Shown here in pieces: positions 46,568 to 54,990 of a stretch of 64,000 bases of DNA; within the stretch, counting starts at the first letter, position 1, and each line of letters opens with the position of its first letter. A model generated the notes under the pieces. The model had not been told where the DNA came from. It saw only the letters and a program-made list of their open reading frames with translations, and did no database searches. Source of the stretch: Hymenobacter gummosus. GTDB taxonomy: Bacteria; Bacteroidota; Bacteroidia; Cytophagales; Hymenobacteraceae. The stretch spans positions 1 through 64,000 of the forward strand of contig NZ_RXOF01000019.1 of the NCBI RefSeq assembly GCF_003970915.1. Reading direction: 5' to 3'. The position numbers and the translations under genes are program-made.

Positions 46568-48748
46568 ATGCAAACCGATTCCGCCCTGGAAACTCCCAAA
46601 ACCGTCGTTGCCAGCAAGGCCGCCCACATCGACCGCGCCACCCTGCTGCGGGCCTACCGCCTGATGCAGACCTCGGCCGAAATGGCCCGCATCTACGAGG
46701 AAAACAAAGCCGTGACGGCCAAGTACGTGCACGCCACGGCCCGCGGCCACGAGGCCATTCAGCTGGCGGCGGCTTTCCAGCTGCGCGAAACCGACTACTG
46801 CGCCCTTTACTACCGCGACGACGCCTTTATGCTGGGCCTGGGCCTGCAGCCCTACGAGCTGATGCTGCAGCTCATGGCCAAGCGCGACGACCCGTTTTCG
46901 GGCGGGCGCACCTACTACTCGCACCCCTCGCTGCGCCGCCCGGGTGTGCCGATCATCCCGCACCAAAGCTCGGCCACCGGCATGCAGGCCATTCCGGCCA
47001 CCGGCATGGCCCACGGAATCAAGTACCTTGAGTCAATTAATAATGAACAATTAATAATTAATAATTCGGCGGAGGGCCCCACGGCGCACCAGCAGGAAAT
47101 TATTAATTCTTCATTGTCAATTATTAATTCAACACCCGTGGTTTTGTGCAGCATCGGCGACGGGGCCATGACCGAGGGCGAGGTGGCCGAGGCCCTGCAG
47201 ATGGCGGCCCTGCACCAGCTGCCTATCATCTACCTGGTGCAAGACAACGAGTGGGGCATTTCGGCCACCGGCCGCGAAATGCGCTCCATGAACGCCTACG
47301 AGTTTGCCGCCGGCTTCAAAGGGCTGCACCGCCTGCAGTGCGACGGGGCCGACTTCGTCGACAGCTACGCCACCATGCAGGCCGCTACCGACTACGTGCG
47401 GCAGCGCCGCGGGCCGGTGCTGGTGCACGCCAAATGCCCCTTGCTGGGCCACCACACCAGCGGCGTGCGCCGCGAGTGGTACCGCGGCGACAACCTGGCC
47501 AAGCACCAGCAGGACGACCCGCTGCCGCGCTTCCACCAGCAGCTGCTCACCGAAGGCTTCTCCGAAGGGGAGCTGGGCTACGCCCGCGCCGCCGCCGAAG
47601 CCACCGTGCAGGAAGACTACCAGCGCGCCCTGGCCGCCCCGAACCCCGACCCGGCCACCTTCGCCGACCACGAATTCGCCCCGGCGGCCGTGACCGAGGA
47701 AGCCGGCGAGCGGGCCCCCCAGGGCGCCGACAAAGCCATCATGGTGGATGCGGCCCTGCACGCGGTGGACGACATTCTGCGCGAGTTTCCGGAGTCGCTG
47801 TTCTACGGCCAGGACGTGGGCGGGGAGCTGGGCGGCGTGTTCCGCGAGGCGGCCCTGCTGGCCAAAAAGTACGGCGACGCTCGGGTGTTCAACACGCCCA
47901 TCCAGGAGGCCTACATCGTGGGCTCGACGGCCGGCATGTCGGCCGTGGGGGCCAAGCCCATCGTGGAAATCCAGTTTGCCGATTACATCTGGCCGGCCCT
48001 GAACCAGCTGGTGGAAGAGCTGTCGAAGTCCTGTTACCTGTCGATGGGCAAATTCCCGGTTCAGTCGCTGATTCGGGTGCCCATCGGGGCATACGGCGGG
48101 GGCGGGCCCTACCACTCCGGCTCCATCGAAAGCACGCTGCTCACCATCCGCGGCATCAAGGTGGTGTACCCCTCCAACGCGGCCGATATGAAAGGCCTGA
48201 TGCGCGCCGCCTTCCTCGACCCGAACCCGGTGGTGATGCTGGAGCACAAGGGCCTGTACTGGAGCAAGGTAGCCGGCACCGAGGACGCTAAAACCGTGGA
48301 GCCCGAGGCCGGCTACGTCATTCCGCTGGGCAAGGCCAACGTGGTGCAGGAAGCCGCGGCCGACAAGCTGGCCCAGGGCGACACCTGCGTGGTCATCACC
48401 TACGGCATGGGCGTGTACTGGGCCAAGGCAGCGAGCAAGCAACTGCCCGGCCAGGTCGAAATCCTGGATTTGCGCACCCTGAACCCGCTCGACTGGGACG
48501 CCGTGCAGGCGGCCACGCGGCGCCACGGCAAAGTGCTGGTGCTGACGGAGGAGCCGCTGATGAACAGCTTCGCCGAAAGCCTGGCCGGCCGCATCCAGCG
48601 CCACTGCTTCCAGCAGCTCGATGCGCCGGTCTTCACCCTCGGCGCCGCCAACCTGCCCGCCATTGCCCTGAACGTGGAGCTGGAAAAGCAGATGCTGCCC
48701 AACGCCGACAAAACCCTCGCCGCCCTGCAGGAGCTCTTGCAGTGGTGA
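46568..48748 (+). CDS. 2-oxoacid dehydrogenase E1, alpha-beta fusion, with heptamer insertion
   Basis: A 726-residue thiamine-diphosphate enzyme, joining the E1 alpha (about 20-350) and beta (about 390-726) subunits of a branched-chain-type 2-oxoacid dehydrogenase. Alpha motifs are YVHATARGHEAIQLAAAFQL, RDDAFMLGLG and the TPP motif GDG (197-199) through NEWGIS. Beta motifs are LFYGQDVGGELGGVFREAA, FNTPIQEAYIVGSTAGMSA, EIQFADYIWPALNQ and RVPIGAYGGGGPYHSG. E2 and E3 are not in the window. Residues about 156-189 (INNEQLIINNS, IINSSLSIINS) are an in-frame insertion of AATTAAT heptamers directly before the cofactor motif. Confidence 0.9.
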   Translation: MQTDSALETPKTVVASKAAHIDRATLLRAYRLMQTSAEMARIYEENKAVTAKYVHATARGHEAIQLAAAFQLRETDYCALYYRDDAFMLGLGLQPYELMLQLMAKRDDPFSGGRTYYSHPSLRRPGVPIIPHQSSATGMQAIPATGMAHGIKYLESINNEQLIINNSAEGPTAHQQEIINSSLSIINSTPVVLCSIGDGAMTEGEVAEALQMAALHQLPIIYLVQDNEWGISATGREMRSMNAYEFAAGFKGLHRLQCDGADFVDSYATMQAATDYVRQRRGPVLVHAKCPLLGHHTSGVRREWYRGDNLAKHQQDDPLPRFHQQLLTEGFSEGELGYARAAAEATVQEDYQRALAAPNPDPATFADHEFAPAAVTEEAGERAPQGADKAIMVDAALHAVDDILREFPESLFYGQDVGGELGGVFREAALLAKKYGDARVFNTPIQEAYIVGSTAGMSAVGAKPIVEIQFADYIWPALNQLVEELSKSCYLSMGKFPVQSLIRVPIGAYGGGGPYHSGSIESTLLTIRGIKVVYPSNAADMKGLMRAAFLDPNPVVMLEHKGLYWSKVAGTEDAKTVEPEAGYVIPLGKANVVQEAAADKLAQGDTCVVITYGMGVYWAKAASKQLPGQVEILDLRTLNPLDWDAVQAATRRHGKVLVLTEEPLMNSFAESLAGRIQRHCFQQLDAPVFTLGAANLPAIALNVELEKQMLPNADKTLAALQELLQW
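47033..47132. repeat. AATTAAT heptamer-arm element in frame in the E1 gene
   Basis: The left arm (about 47033-47067) and right arm (about 47096-47132) are inverted AT-rich heptamers (AATTAAT, AATGAAC) around a GC-rich core of about 28 bp. The architecture matches the intergenic element at 41420-41516. It is read through as coding sequence, with no stop in the used frame. Confidence 0.85.
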
Positions 48749-48899
48749 AATGGCGAGATGGTGAAATGGTGAGTTGACGTTCACGCGGCTCCTGCTCCGT
48801 CAACAACTCCAAAGGCAAACGGCCCCGGCAACATCAGTTGCCGGGGCCGTTTATGTATGAACGTCAACTCACCATTTCACCATCTCGCCATTTCACCAC
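48742..48899. repeat. octamer-arm element with perfect 42-bp inverted ends
   Basis: Arms 48742-48783 and 48858-48899 are perfectly inverted over 42 bp. They are made of GTGAAATG-type 8-bp units followed by TTGACGTTCA. The left arm contains the stop codon of the E1 gene, and the right arm ends one base before the tamL stop. A 16-bp terminator lies in the core. Confidence 0.9.
48817..48852. terminator. bidirectional terminator between E1 and tamL
   Basis: AAACGGCCCCGGCAAC pairs perfectly with GTTGCCGGGGCCGTTT around ATCA. It is nested in the octamer element and placed between convergent genes. Confidence 0.85.
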
Positions 48900-51431
48900 T
48901 CAGAAGGGGTACCCAATGCCGATGTTGGGCTGCACGCGGTAGTCGCCCTGGCCGTTCTTGCCCAATTGCGGCAGCACGAAGCGTTTACCTTCCGGGGCGG
49001 TGGGGTCGTGTACCTTGGCGGCGAAGTCGAGGCGCACGATGAGGAAGGTGAAGTCGAAGCGCACCCCCAGGCCCGAGCCCACGGCAATTTCGCGGTAGAA
49101 GCGGTTGAAGGCAAACTGGGCGTTGGACTGCGCGTCGCCCTGGTGGCGGATGGTCCACACGTTGCCGAAGTCGGTGAAGGCCGCCCCGTAGATGAAGTCG
49201 TAGATAGGGAAGCGGTACTCCACGCTGCCTTCCAGCAGCACTTCGCCGGGCTGTTCAAGCAGGCCCGCAGTCGTATTAGCCAGGGAGCCGGTGCCGAGGC
49301 GGCGCGGCAGCCAGGCCCGCACGCTGGAGCCCCCGCCGGCAAACAGGTAACGGTCGTAGGGAATGATGTAGCCGCTGGGCTGCTGGACGCTGTTAAACTG
49401 GGTGCGGGTCAGGGCAGTAGCCAGTCCCCCATTGACGCGCCACACGAAAAACTGGCGGGTGCTGAGCTTGTGGTAGCGGCGGTAATCGGCGTTGAGTCGG
49501 ATGAAGTCATACACCGTTACGTTCGAATTGCCCACGTCGTGGTTGGACGCCTCCCCGTTGGCCGTGTACAGGCTGCGGAATGGTCCGCCGAGCTCGGCAA
49601 ATAGGCGCAGATAGCGCCCGTCGAGCGTTTGGGTGAAGTCGTTGTCGTTGTAGAGCGAGGTAGCGTTGATGCTGGGCACCAGCACGGGCTGAAAAGCCTG
49701 CAGCAGGGCCGCCCCGTTGGGCTGCTGGGCCAGCGTACGTCGAAAAGAAGTATCCAGCTTGCTGCGCACCAAGCTGATATCCAGCGGTGTCAGGATAAAC
49801 TGGTGGAAGATATTGCGCTGCCAGATGTAGTCGTACGTCGCCTCCAGGTTGGTCCGTTTGTACTGCTGACGGTCCACGTACGTGAAGCTGGCGGTAAGGC
49901 GCGTCCGGGGACTATAGTTCGTAAAGTACCGGTTGGTATGCCACGGCACCAGAAACTGCGGCAGCGTCAGGTTCACGTTGGCCCCGAACTGGGTGGTAAG
50001 GCGGCTTTGGCGGGTATTCGGATTACCATCCGAACCAGCCAGAGCAAACTGCCCTTCCAAACCGGCCCGCAGGCCAATGTCCAGCACTTCGGCACCGCCA
50101 AACGCATTGCGGACGCGCACCCGGTAGTTTACGAACGGCCCCGGCCTGTTGGCCACCACCGTGCCGCCCAGCTCGGTATTCTGCTGAATGCGCTTCTGCG
50201 GCGTGGTACTCACCGTCGCGTCCAGAATGCCCCGGAGCGAGTCGTTGGCGGGTTTCTGGTAGTTCACGGCCACGTAGCGGAACACGTCGAGGCCGGAGAG
50301 CTGGCGCTGGGTCTGAATGGTGTTCAGCAGGCTGTACTGCTCGCCGGGGCGCACCAGCAGCTTGCGGTCCAGGATACGGGTGCTGAAGCGGTGGTTGTAA
50401 GCCAGATAGTCTATCCCGTTGCGCCGCACCGTGTCGCGCTGCAGGCCGAAGCGGTTCAGGCCCGCGTCGGTGATGAAGCTCACGCGGCGCACCCGGTACT
50501 GCTGGTGCCGGTCGGCGTCGTCGGGGTTGGCCACCTGCACCAGCAGGCGCACGGTGGTCGGGGCAAAGCTGGTGTCGGCTTCCAGCGTGATGTACTGGGC
50601 CTTGAAGTCGTAGTAGCCGCGGTTTTTCAGCAGGGCCTCCAGCCGGCTGCGTTCCTGCCCGATCAGCCCCTCGTCGTAGTACTGGCCCACGTGCAGCAGC
50701 TGGCGGGTGGTGTCCGCGCGAATGAGGCGGGCCACGGCCGTGTCGGGAATGTCGTAGCGCAGCTGGGTAATTTTGAAGCGCGGACCTTCCTCCACGTTGT
50801 ACACCACCGTCACGCGGCGGCTGCGGGCCTGAGCCTCGGCGTGCTTGGCCGAATCGGCCCGAAACAGGCGTGCCAGCGGGCCCAGCGGCTCGGGCGGAGC
50901 CTCCGCGGCCGACACGCGGGTGCGGAAAAAGCCCTTGGAGCGCATGTAGATGCCAATCTGGTCGGTGGTGACGGCCGTCAGGGCGGAGTCATACACCACC
51001 GGCGGCTCCCCAATGCGCATGATGGCGTTGCCCTTGTCGAGCTTGCGCTGCAGCTTCTGGATGCGCCGCTCCCGCTTCTGCAGCAGCCGGCCCACCGCCA
51101 CCGAGTCGGTGCCGGCGGCGGCAATGCGCTGCTTGAACTCGTACAGGGTCGTGTCGAGTTTGGTCTGCAGGCGCTCGGGGTTATAGAAGGTGTAGCCGAG
51201 GTTGTAAATTGCGAGCTGTGGCACCGGAAACTTCCGGTTGGGCCGCTGCCGCAGCAGCTCCTCCAGCGACTCCCGCTCCAGCTGCCGCACGCCTTCGATG
51301 CGTACGGCCGTGAGCAGGCGCTGCTTCGGCCCCAGCAGGCGCATGGGCGAGCAGCCCGTCAGCTGGGCCACGGCGGCCGCGCCCAGTACCCAATAAGCTC
51401 CGCGCCACCGCGGCCAGGAGAGACGTATCAC
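48900..51431 (-). CDS. tamL: TamL-type Omp85 lipoprotein (BamA/TamA family)
   Basis: An 843-residue Omp85-family outer-membrane protein. The GTG at 51431 is the last start that leaves the signal complete: AAAVAQLTGC gives a lipoprotein with C27, as in Bacteroidota TamL. The N-terminal half holds POTRA-like repeats (VVYNVEEGPRFKITQLRYDI, the YRVRRVSFITDAG block). The second half is a 16-strand barrel with NVNLTLPQFLVPWHTN and VKEY-like late motifs (PYDRYLFAGGGSSVRAWLPR, VGSGLGVRFDFTFLIVRLDF), ending in a phenylalanine. TamL pairs with TamB to move lipids or proteins to the outer membrane. No tamB is adjacent. Confidence 0.88.
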   Translation of the reverse strand: MIRLSWPRWRGAYWVLGAAAVAQLTGCSPMRLLGPKQRLLTAVRIEGVRQLERESLEELLRQRPNRKFPVPQLAIYNLGYTFYNPERLQTKLDTTLYEFKQRIAAAGTDSVAVGRLLQKRERRIQKLQRKLDKGNAIMRIGEPPVVYDSALTAVTTDQIGIYMRSKGFFRTRVSAAEAPPEPLGPLARLFRADSAKHAEAQARSRRVTVVYNVEEGPRFKITQLRYDIPDTAVARLIRADTTRQLLHVGQYYDEGLIGQERSRLEALLKNRGYYDFKAQYITLEADTSFAPTTVRLLVQVANPDDADRHQQYRVRRVSFITDAGLNRFGLQRDTVRRNGIDYLAYNHRFSTRILDRKLLVRPGEQYSLLNTIQTQRQLSGLDVFRYVAVNYQKPANDSLRGILDATVSTTPQKRIQQNTELGGTVVANRPGPFVNYRVRVRNAFGGAEVLDIGLRAGLEGQFALAGSDGNPNTRQSRLTTQFGANVNLTLPQFLVPWHTNRYFTNYSPRTRLTASFTYVDRQQYKRTNLEATYDYIWQRNIFHQFILTPLDISLVRSKLDTSFRRTLAQQPNGAALLQAFQPVLVPSINATSLYNDNDFTQTLDGRYLRLFAELGGPFRSLYTANGEASNHDVGNSNVTVYDFIRLNADYRRYHKLSTRQFFVWRVNGGLATALTRTQFNSVQQPSGYIIPYDRYLFAGGGSSVRAWLPRRLGTGSLANTTAGLLEQPGEVLLEGSVEYRFPIYDFIYGAAFTDFGNVWTIRHQGDAQSNAQFAFNRFYREIAVGSGLGVRFDFTFLIVRLDFAAKVHDPTAPEGKRFVLPQLGKNGQGDYRVQPNIGIGYPF

Positions 51432-51438
51432 TGAAAGA

Positions 51439-52185
51439 ATGGTTTCGAAAGCCGTTGCCAAGTACGTGCAGCAATTGCACCAAAAAAAATACCGCCAGCG
51501 CACCGGCACCTTCCTGGTGGAGGGCGCCAAAAGCCTGCGCGAGCTGCTAAGTTCCGGACTTCGGCCCGAACGGCTGCTGCTCACGACCGATTTTGCCGCC
51601 CAGCCCGGCCTGCGCCTGCCCGCCCAGGTGCCCGTCGACGTGGTCAGCGCCGAGGAGCTCACGCGCCTGGGCACCCTGCAAACCAACGACGCGGGCCTGG
51701 CCGTAGTGCGCATTCCGGAGGAAACCGCGCTGCGCCCCCGGCCCGGCGAGCTGCTGCTAGCCCTCGACCAGGTGCGCGACCCGGGCAACGTGGGCACGCT
51801 CATCCGCCTGGCCGACTGGTACGGCCTCCAGGGCGTGGTGTTGTCCGACACATGCGCCGACGCCTGGAACCCCAAAACCGTCTCTTCCACCATGGGCTCG
51901 TTCACCCGCGTGCCCGTCTGGCAGCGCGATTTGCCCGCCTGGCTCCGGCAGCTGCCCCCGGAGCTGCCCGTCTACGGCGCCGACCTGCACGGCGACAACG
52001 TGCACCGCCTGCAGCTGCGCCCCACCGGCGTGCTGGTAATGGGCAGCGAGTCGCACGGCCTCACCGAGCCGGTGGAAGCCTGCCTCACCCAGCGCCTGCA
52101 CATCCCCGGCCGCGGCGGCGCCGAAAGCCTGAACGTGGCCATTTCCGCGGCGATATTGCTGGATAATTTCTTCCGGGGAGAGTGA
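51439..52185 (+). CDS. SpoU/TrmH-family RNA methyltransferase
   Basis: A 248-residue 2'-O-methyltransferase with an N-terminal RNA-binding domain (KYRQRTGTFLVEGAKSLREL). The SPOUT catalytic domain has three motifs: ALDQVRDPGNVGTLIRLADW (motif 1), VLVMGSESHGL (motif 2) and HIPGRGGAESLNVAISAAILL (motif 3). The family modifies rRNA (RlmB) or tRNA (TrmH); which one cannot be told. It diverges from tamL, with only seven bases between start codons, so its promoter would lie in the tamL coding region. A tamL-methyltransferase pairing is familiar in Bacteroidota. Confidence 0.9.
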   Translation: MVSKAVAKYVQQLHQKKYRQRTGTFLVEGAKSLRELLSSGLRPERLLLTTDFAAQPGLRLPAQVPVDVVSAEELTRLGTLQTNDAGLAVVRIPEETALRPRPGELLLALDQVRDPGNVGTLIRLADWYGLQGVVLSDTCADAWNPKTVSSTMGSFTRVPVWQRDLPAWLRQLPPELPVYGADLHGDNVHRLQLRPTGVLVMGSESHGLTEPVEACLTQRLHIPGRGGAESLNVAISAAILLDNFFRGE

Positions 52186-52260
52186 GTCGTTGCTCTAAGT
52201 AGCCGTCAGGTCGGGCTCCGAAAGCTATTTCACCAGAAACAACTCATAACTATTAATTAA

Positions 52261-52773
52261 ATGCAGGGTGTACTACCACTTGTCAGCTTGGTTTTTTTGT
52301 CGTCTTGCGTTGTTGGGGTCAAACCCAAGAAGTCGGCTGCGCTAAGCGACAGAGGCATTGTGTTGAGAAATAATGTCTGCTCGATATTTATACGAAAGGA
52401 CGCGATTATAGCTAAGGCTCAACAGATACGTGACAGAAATAAAACCGACTTGCATATTAAGCAAGTGCTGGAAAAGATGATGCTGGAATGCGGAAAGGAC
52501 ACCGCTAGGCTGGTAACGATAGATGTGAATGAAAGATGGGACGATACAGCTTCCAGTGCAAGCTCGTTAAATAGCTCTTATAGGTTACTGCGCTATTATC
52601 AAATTGACTTGGCGCTGTTGAAAAAAGGCGACGTGAAACTCGTTGACAATAGCAGTGGCGCAGTTATTAGAAAATACTACTACCAGAAGCACAGTCATGG
52701 TGGATATTTGGGTTATGAATTTTTGCTGAAAAAGGGCGCCGTATTTTACGACCGGGTCGTCAGGGTAGAATAA
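52261..52773 (+). CDS. AT-rich hypothetical lipoprotein
   Basis: A 170-residue protein with a lipobox LSSC (C16). The mature part is basic and mixed alpha/beta (AAIIAKAQQIRDRNKTDLHI region; ARLVTIDVNERWDD; YYYQKHSHGGYLGYEF) with two further cysteines. No family was recognised. Its DNA is clearly richer in A and T than the surrounding genes, with many AAA, AAT and TTA codons, which suggests horizontal transfer. The start ATG follows an AT-rich leader. It is convergent with the beta-barrel gene across an octamer element. Confidence 0.6.
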   Translation: MQGVLPLVSLVFLSSCVVGVKPKKSAALSDRGIVLRNNVCSIFIRKDAIIAKAQQIRDRNKTDLHIKQVLEKMMLECGKDTARLVTIDVNERWDDTASSASSLNSSYRLLRYYQIDLALLKKGDVKLVDNSSGAVIRKYYYQKHSHGGYLGYEFLLKKGAVFYDRVVRVE

Positions 52774-52779
52774 GACGAA

Positions 52780-52838
52780 AAATGGCTGGCCGTTCCATCT
52801 GAACGACCAGCCATTTAACCATTCGGCCATTTAGCCTT
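52780..52838. repeat. short octamer-arm element with terminator
   Basis: AAATGGCTGGCCGTTC pairs with GAACGACCAGCCATTT around CATCT (52780-52816, one mismatch). It continues as ATTCGGCC and ATTTAGCC octamers up to the TAA stop of the barrel gene. The units and an AATGGCTGG-CGTTC stretch are shared with the element at 34988. Probably a bidirectional terminator. Confidence 0.75.
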
Positions 52839-53994
52839 AAATATCCCCCAGTGTGATGCCGAAGCTGATGGCCTGGGCTTTGGGGCCGCGGTTTTCCTTG
52901 AACACGTCGTTGAGGTTGTACTTCACGAACAGGTCGAAGTTGCGCACGCCGATGGTGCCGCTCACCCCGTACTGGAAGTCCTCCAGGTTGTAGCTGCCGC
53001 GGTCCTTGTCCTTGTGGGTGCGGCCGTCCTGCTCGTACTTCAGCTTGGTGTGCGCCCCGATGCGGTAGCCCACGAAGCCGCCGGCGCCGATGCGGAACAG
53101 GTCTTTATCCGAGTCCTTGTCCTTGAACTTCAGGGTGAAGCCCACCGGCAGGTTCAGCGAAGTCACGGCCAGCTTGCTCTTCTCCAGGTTGCGCTGGTCG
53201 GCCGGCTCCTGCACGATGTCGGTGCGGTTGGCGGCGGCGTTGGCCGAGAAGTAGCGGTTGCCTTCTAGCATGTAGTTGTTGAAGGCTATTTCCGGGCCGA
53301 GGTGGAAGAACAGCGGGCTGTTCTTGCCGGTGCGGGCCCAGAATTTCCAGTTCAGCGCCACGTAGCGGGAGCCCCAGGCCCGCAGGTCGTAGGGCTGCTC
53401 CACGCCGCCGGGGGCGTAGGTTTGCTTGTTGACGAAGGTGTTCAGACCCAGGTCGACGCCGAAGTCGGTGCCGCTAAGCTTTTTCTTGTGGGCCACGCGC
53501 TTGGCCTGCTTCACGGAGTCGGCCTTGGGGTCGTTGCTGTTGATGCGCACCGACACGTTCTCGTTCTGGCCGTCCTCCTCGGTAGTGACGGTCACGCCGA
53601 GCTTCTTGTTCATGAACACCTCCACGCGGTCGGCGTTGGGCTTGGAGCCGCGCACCGTCACGCGCACCTGCTCGGGGGCGGCCTTGCTGCTGGGCTTGTC
53701 CTTGGCGGGGTAGAACTCCATGGTTACCTGCCCGTTGCTGCCCTTGCGCCCCGCCGATTCGGCCTGGGTGATGTAGGCGTCGAGCAGCACCATCAAGGAG
53801 TCGAGCTTGTAGGCTTTCAGCTCGCGCAGCTGCTGCTTGTCGCGGGCTACAATGGTCATCGACACCTGGTTGGGCAGCTTTACCATGATGGTATCGTCGT
53901 TGCCGGCGGCGGCGGCGGGCAGGTTTGCGGCGGTGGCGGCGGTGGCACCGGTGAAGAGCAAACCAAGGGCAGCGAGAAAGGAAGCGGGTTTCAT
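52837..53994 (-). CDS. exported outer-membrane beta-barrel-like protein
   Basis: A 385-residue exported protein with signal peptide 1-22 (cleavage near ATAA). The N-terminal half is mixed alpha/beta and charged (residues 30-170). From about 175 onward it reads as an eight- to ten-strand barrel (TDFGVDLGLNTFVNK, SRYVALNWKFWARTG, LFFHLGPEIAFNNYML, LFRIGAGGFVGYRIG, YGVSGTIGVRNFDLFVKYNL, the last strand ISFGITLGDI). No specific family was recognised. It follows the anti-sigma gene by 57 bases and is probably the third gene of the sigma operon. Confidence 0.75.
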   Translation of the reverse strand: MKPASFLAALGLLFTGATAATAANLPAAAAGNDDTIMVKLPNQVSMTIVARDKQQLRELKAYKLDSLMVLLDAYITQAESAGRKGSNGQVTMEFYPAKDKPSSKAAPEQVRVTVRGSKPNADRVEVFMNKKLGVTVTTEEDGQNENVSVRINSNDPKADSVKQAKRVAHKKKLSGTDFGVDLGLNTFVNKQTYAPGGVEQPYDLRAWGSRYVALNWKFWARTGKNSPLFFHLGPEIAFNNYMLEGNRYFSANAAANRTDIVQEPADQRNLEKSKLAVTSLNLPVGFTLKFKDKDSDKDLFRIGAGGFVGYRIGAHTKLKYEQDGRTHKDKDRGSYNLEDFQYGVSGTIGVRNFDLFVKYNLNDVFKENRGPKAQAISFGITLGDI

Positions 53995-54051
53995 AGTCAG
54001 GGAAGGAAAGGCAGGAGGAAGGGGAGGCGAAAGGCGCCGGCGGGGCGCGGC

Positions 54052-54990
54052 TTACAGCGAAATAGTCTTGGTGAGGGTGTGGCCCGCCACGCGGGCTTGC
54101 ACCGTAAGGGCAGGGTTGGCGGGCAGGCCGACCTCGGTCAGGTCGGGTTTTTCGCCCTGGGCGAGGCGGCGCACCTGGCGCAGCACCCCGCGGACGCTGG
54201 GCCGCGTCCGGCCCGGGGTTTCGTCGGCAGCGGGGGCGGCGGCCAGGGCGGCCACGTTGTCCGGCTGCTGCCGCACTTCTACTTCAATGGCGCCCATCGT
54301 GGGGGCCGTGGCCACGGCCGGGGTGTTGGGGGCCAGCGCAGCGTTGGTCGTCGGGGCCGGGGCGGTTACCGGTTGGGCCGCCAGGGCCTGACGCTCAACT
54401 ACCGAAGCCTGCGGGGCGGGGCGGAAATCCGGAGTTTCCGTCCGGGCCGGCTCTGGGCGCGCTGCAGCGCGCGGCGAGGTGCGGGCCAGTAGGTGCTGCT
54501 GTTGATGGGTAGATGGAGTGCGGGGGGCCACCGTTGCCTGGGCTACCGCCGTTTTTTCGATTTTTTTCGCGGCGTCGGCCGGAGCTTCTTCAGCAGTAGT
54601 GGCGGCGTCGGTGCGGGCGGCTATATCGGCCGGGTTACCCGCGGTTGCTGACCCGAAACCGGCGCCATTGGCAGCTGCTTCGGGCGTGGTAGCTGGAACC
54701 GTGGCCGGGTTGGTGGCCTGGCTCGGGCGGGTCGTCGTCGAACCCGAGGCCAGCGTGCCTTGCCCGGCGCCCTGGCCCAGCTGCGGATTCTGCCACACGA
54801 GCCAGCCGCCGCCGGCTACCAGCAGCAGGGTCACGGCGGCGGCTACGGCCATCCAAAAGAAGCCGCCGCGGCGCTTTTTCTCTTCGGGCTCCAGCTGCTC
54901 CTGCAGATCGTACCACAGGGAGGGCGGGGGCGGAGTGGCGTGCTGCTCCAGCTTGGCGCGAAACAGCTTATCAATATCTTCCGGTTGCAT
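54052..54990 (-). CDS. putative anti-sigma factor, single-pass membrane protein
   Basis: A 312-residue protein starting at the ATG at 54990. Residues 1-40 are a short cytoplasmic helix region (MQPEDIDKLFRAKLEQHATP, then SLWYDLQEQL). A membrane helix follows (about 46-66). The rest is a long Ala/Thr/Pro-rich periplasmic region ending in a folded tail (VARVAGHTLTKTISL). The arrangement, and a 20-base overlap with the ECF sigma gene upstream, indicate an anti-sigma factor that holds the sigma factor at the membrane, although no ZAS zinc motif is present. It lies between the sigma gene and a barrel protein gene. Confidence 0.75.
   Translation of the reverse strand: MQPEDIDKLFRAKLEQHATPPPPSLWYDLQEQLEPEEKKRRGGFFWMAVAAAVTLLLVAGGGWLVWQNPQLGQGAGQGTLASGSTTTRPSQATNPATVPATTPEAAANGAGFGSATAGNPADIAARTDAATTAEEAPADAAKKIEKTAVAQATVAPRTPSTHQQQHLLARTSPRAAARPEPARTETPDFRPAPQASVVERQALAAQPVTAPAPTTNAALAPNTPAVATAPTMGAIEVEVRQQPDNVAALAAAPAADETPGRTRPSVRGVLRQVRRLAQGEKPDLTEVGLPANPALTVQARVAGHTLTKTISL

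Noticed and set aside
47033-47132. Intein or group II intron in the E1 gene
   Set aside because: Only about 34 residues, with no splicing motifs or endonuclease; the sequence is made of heptamers found elsewhere between genes.
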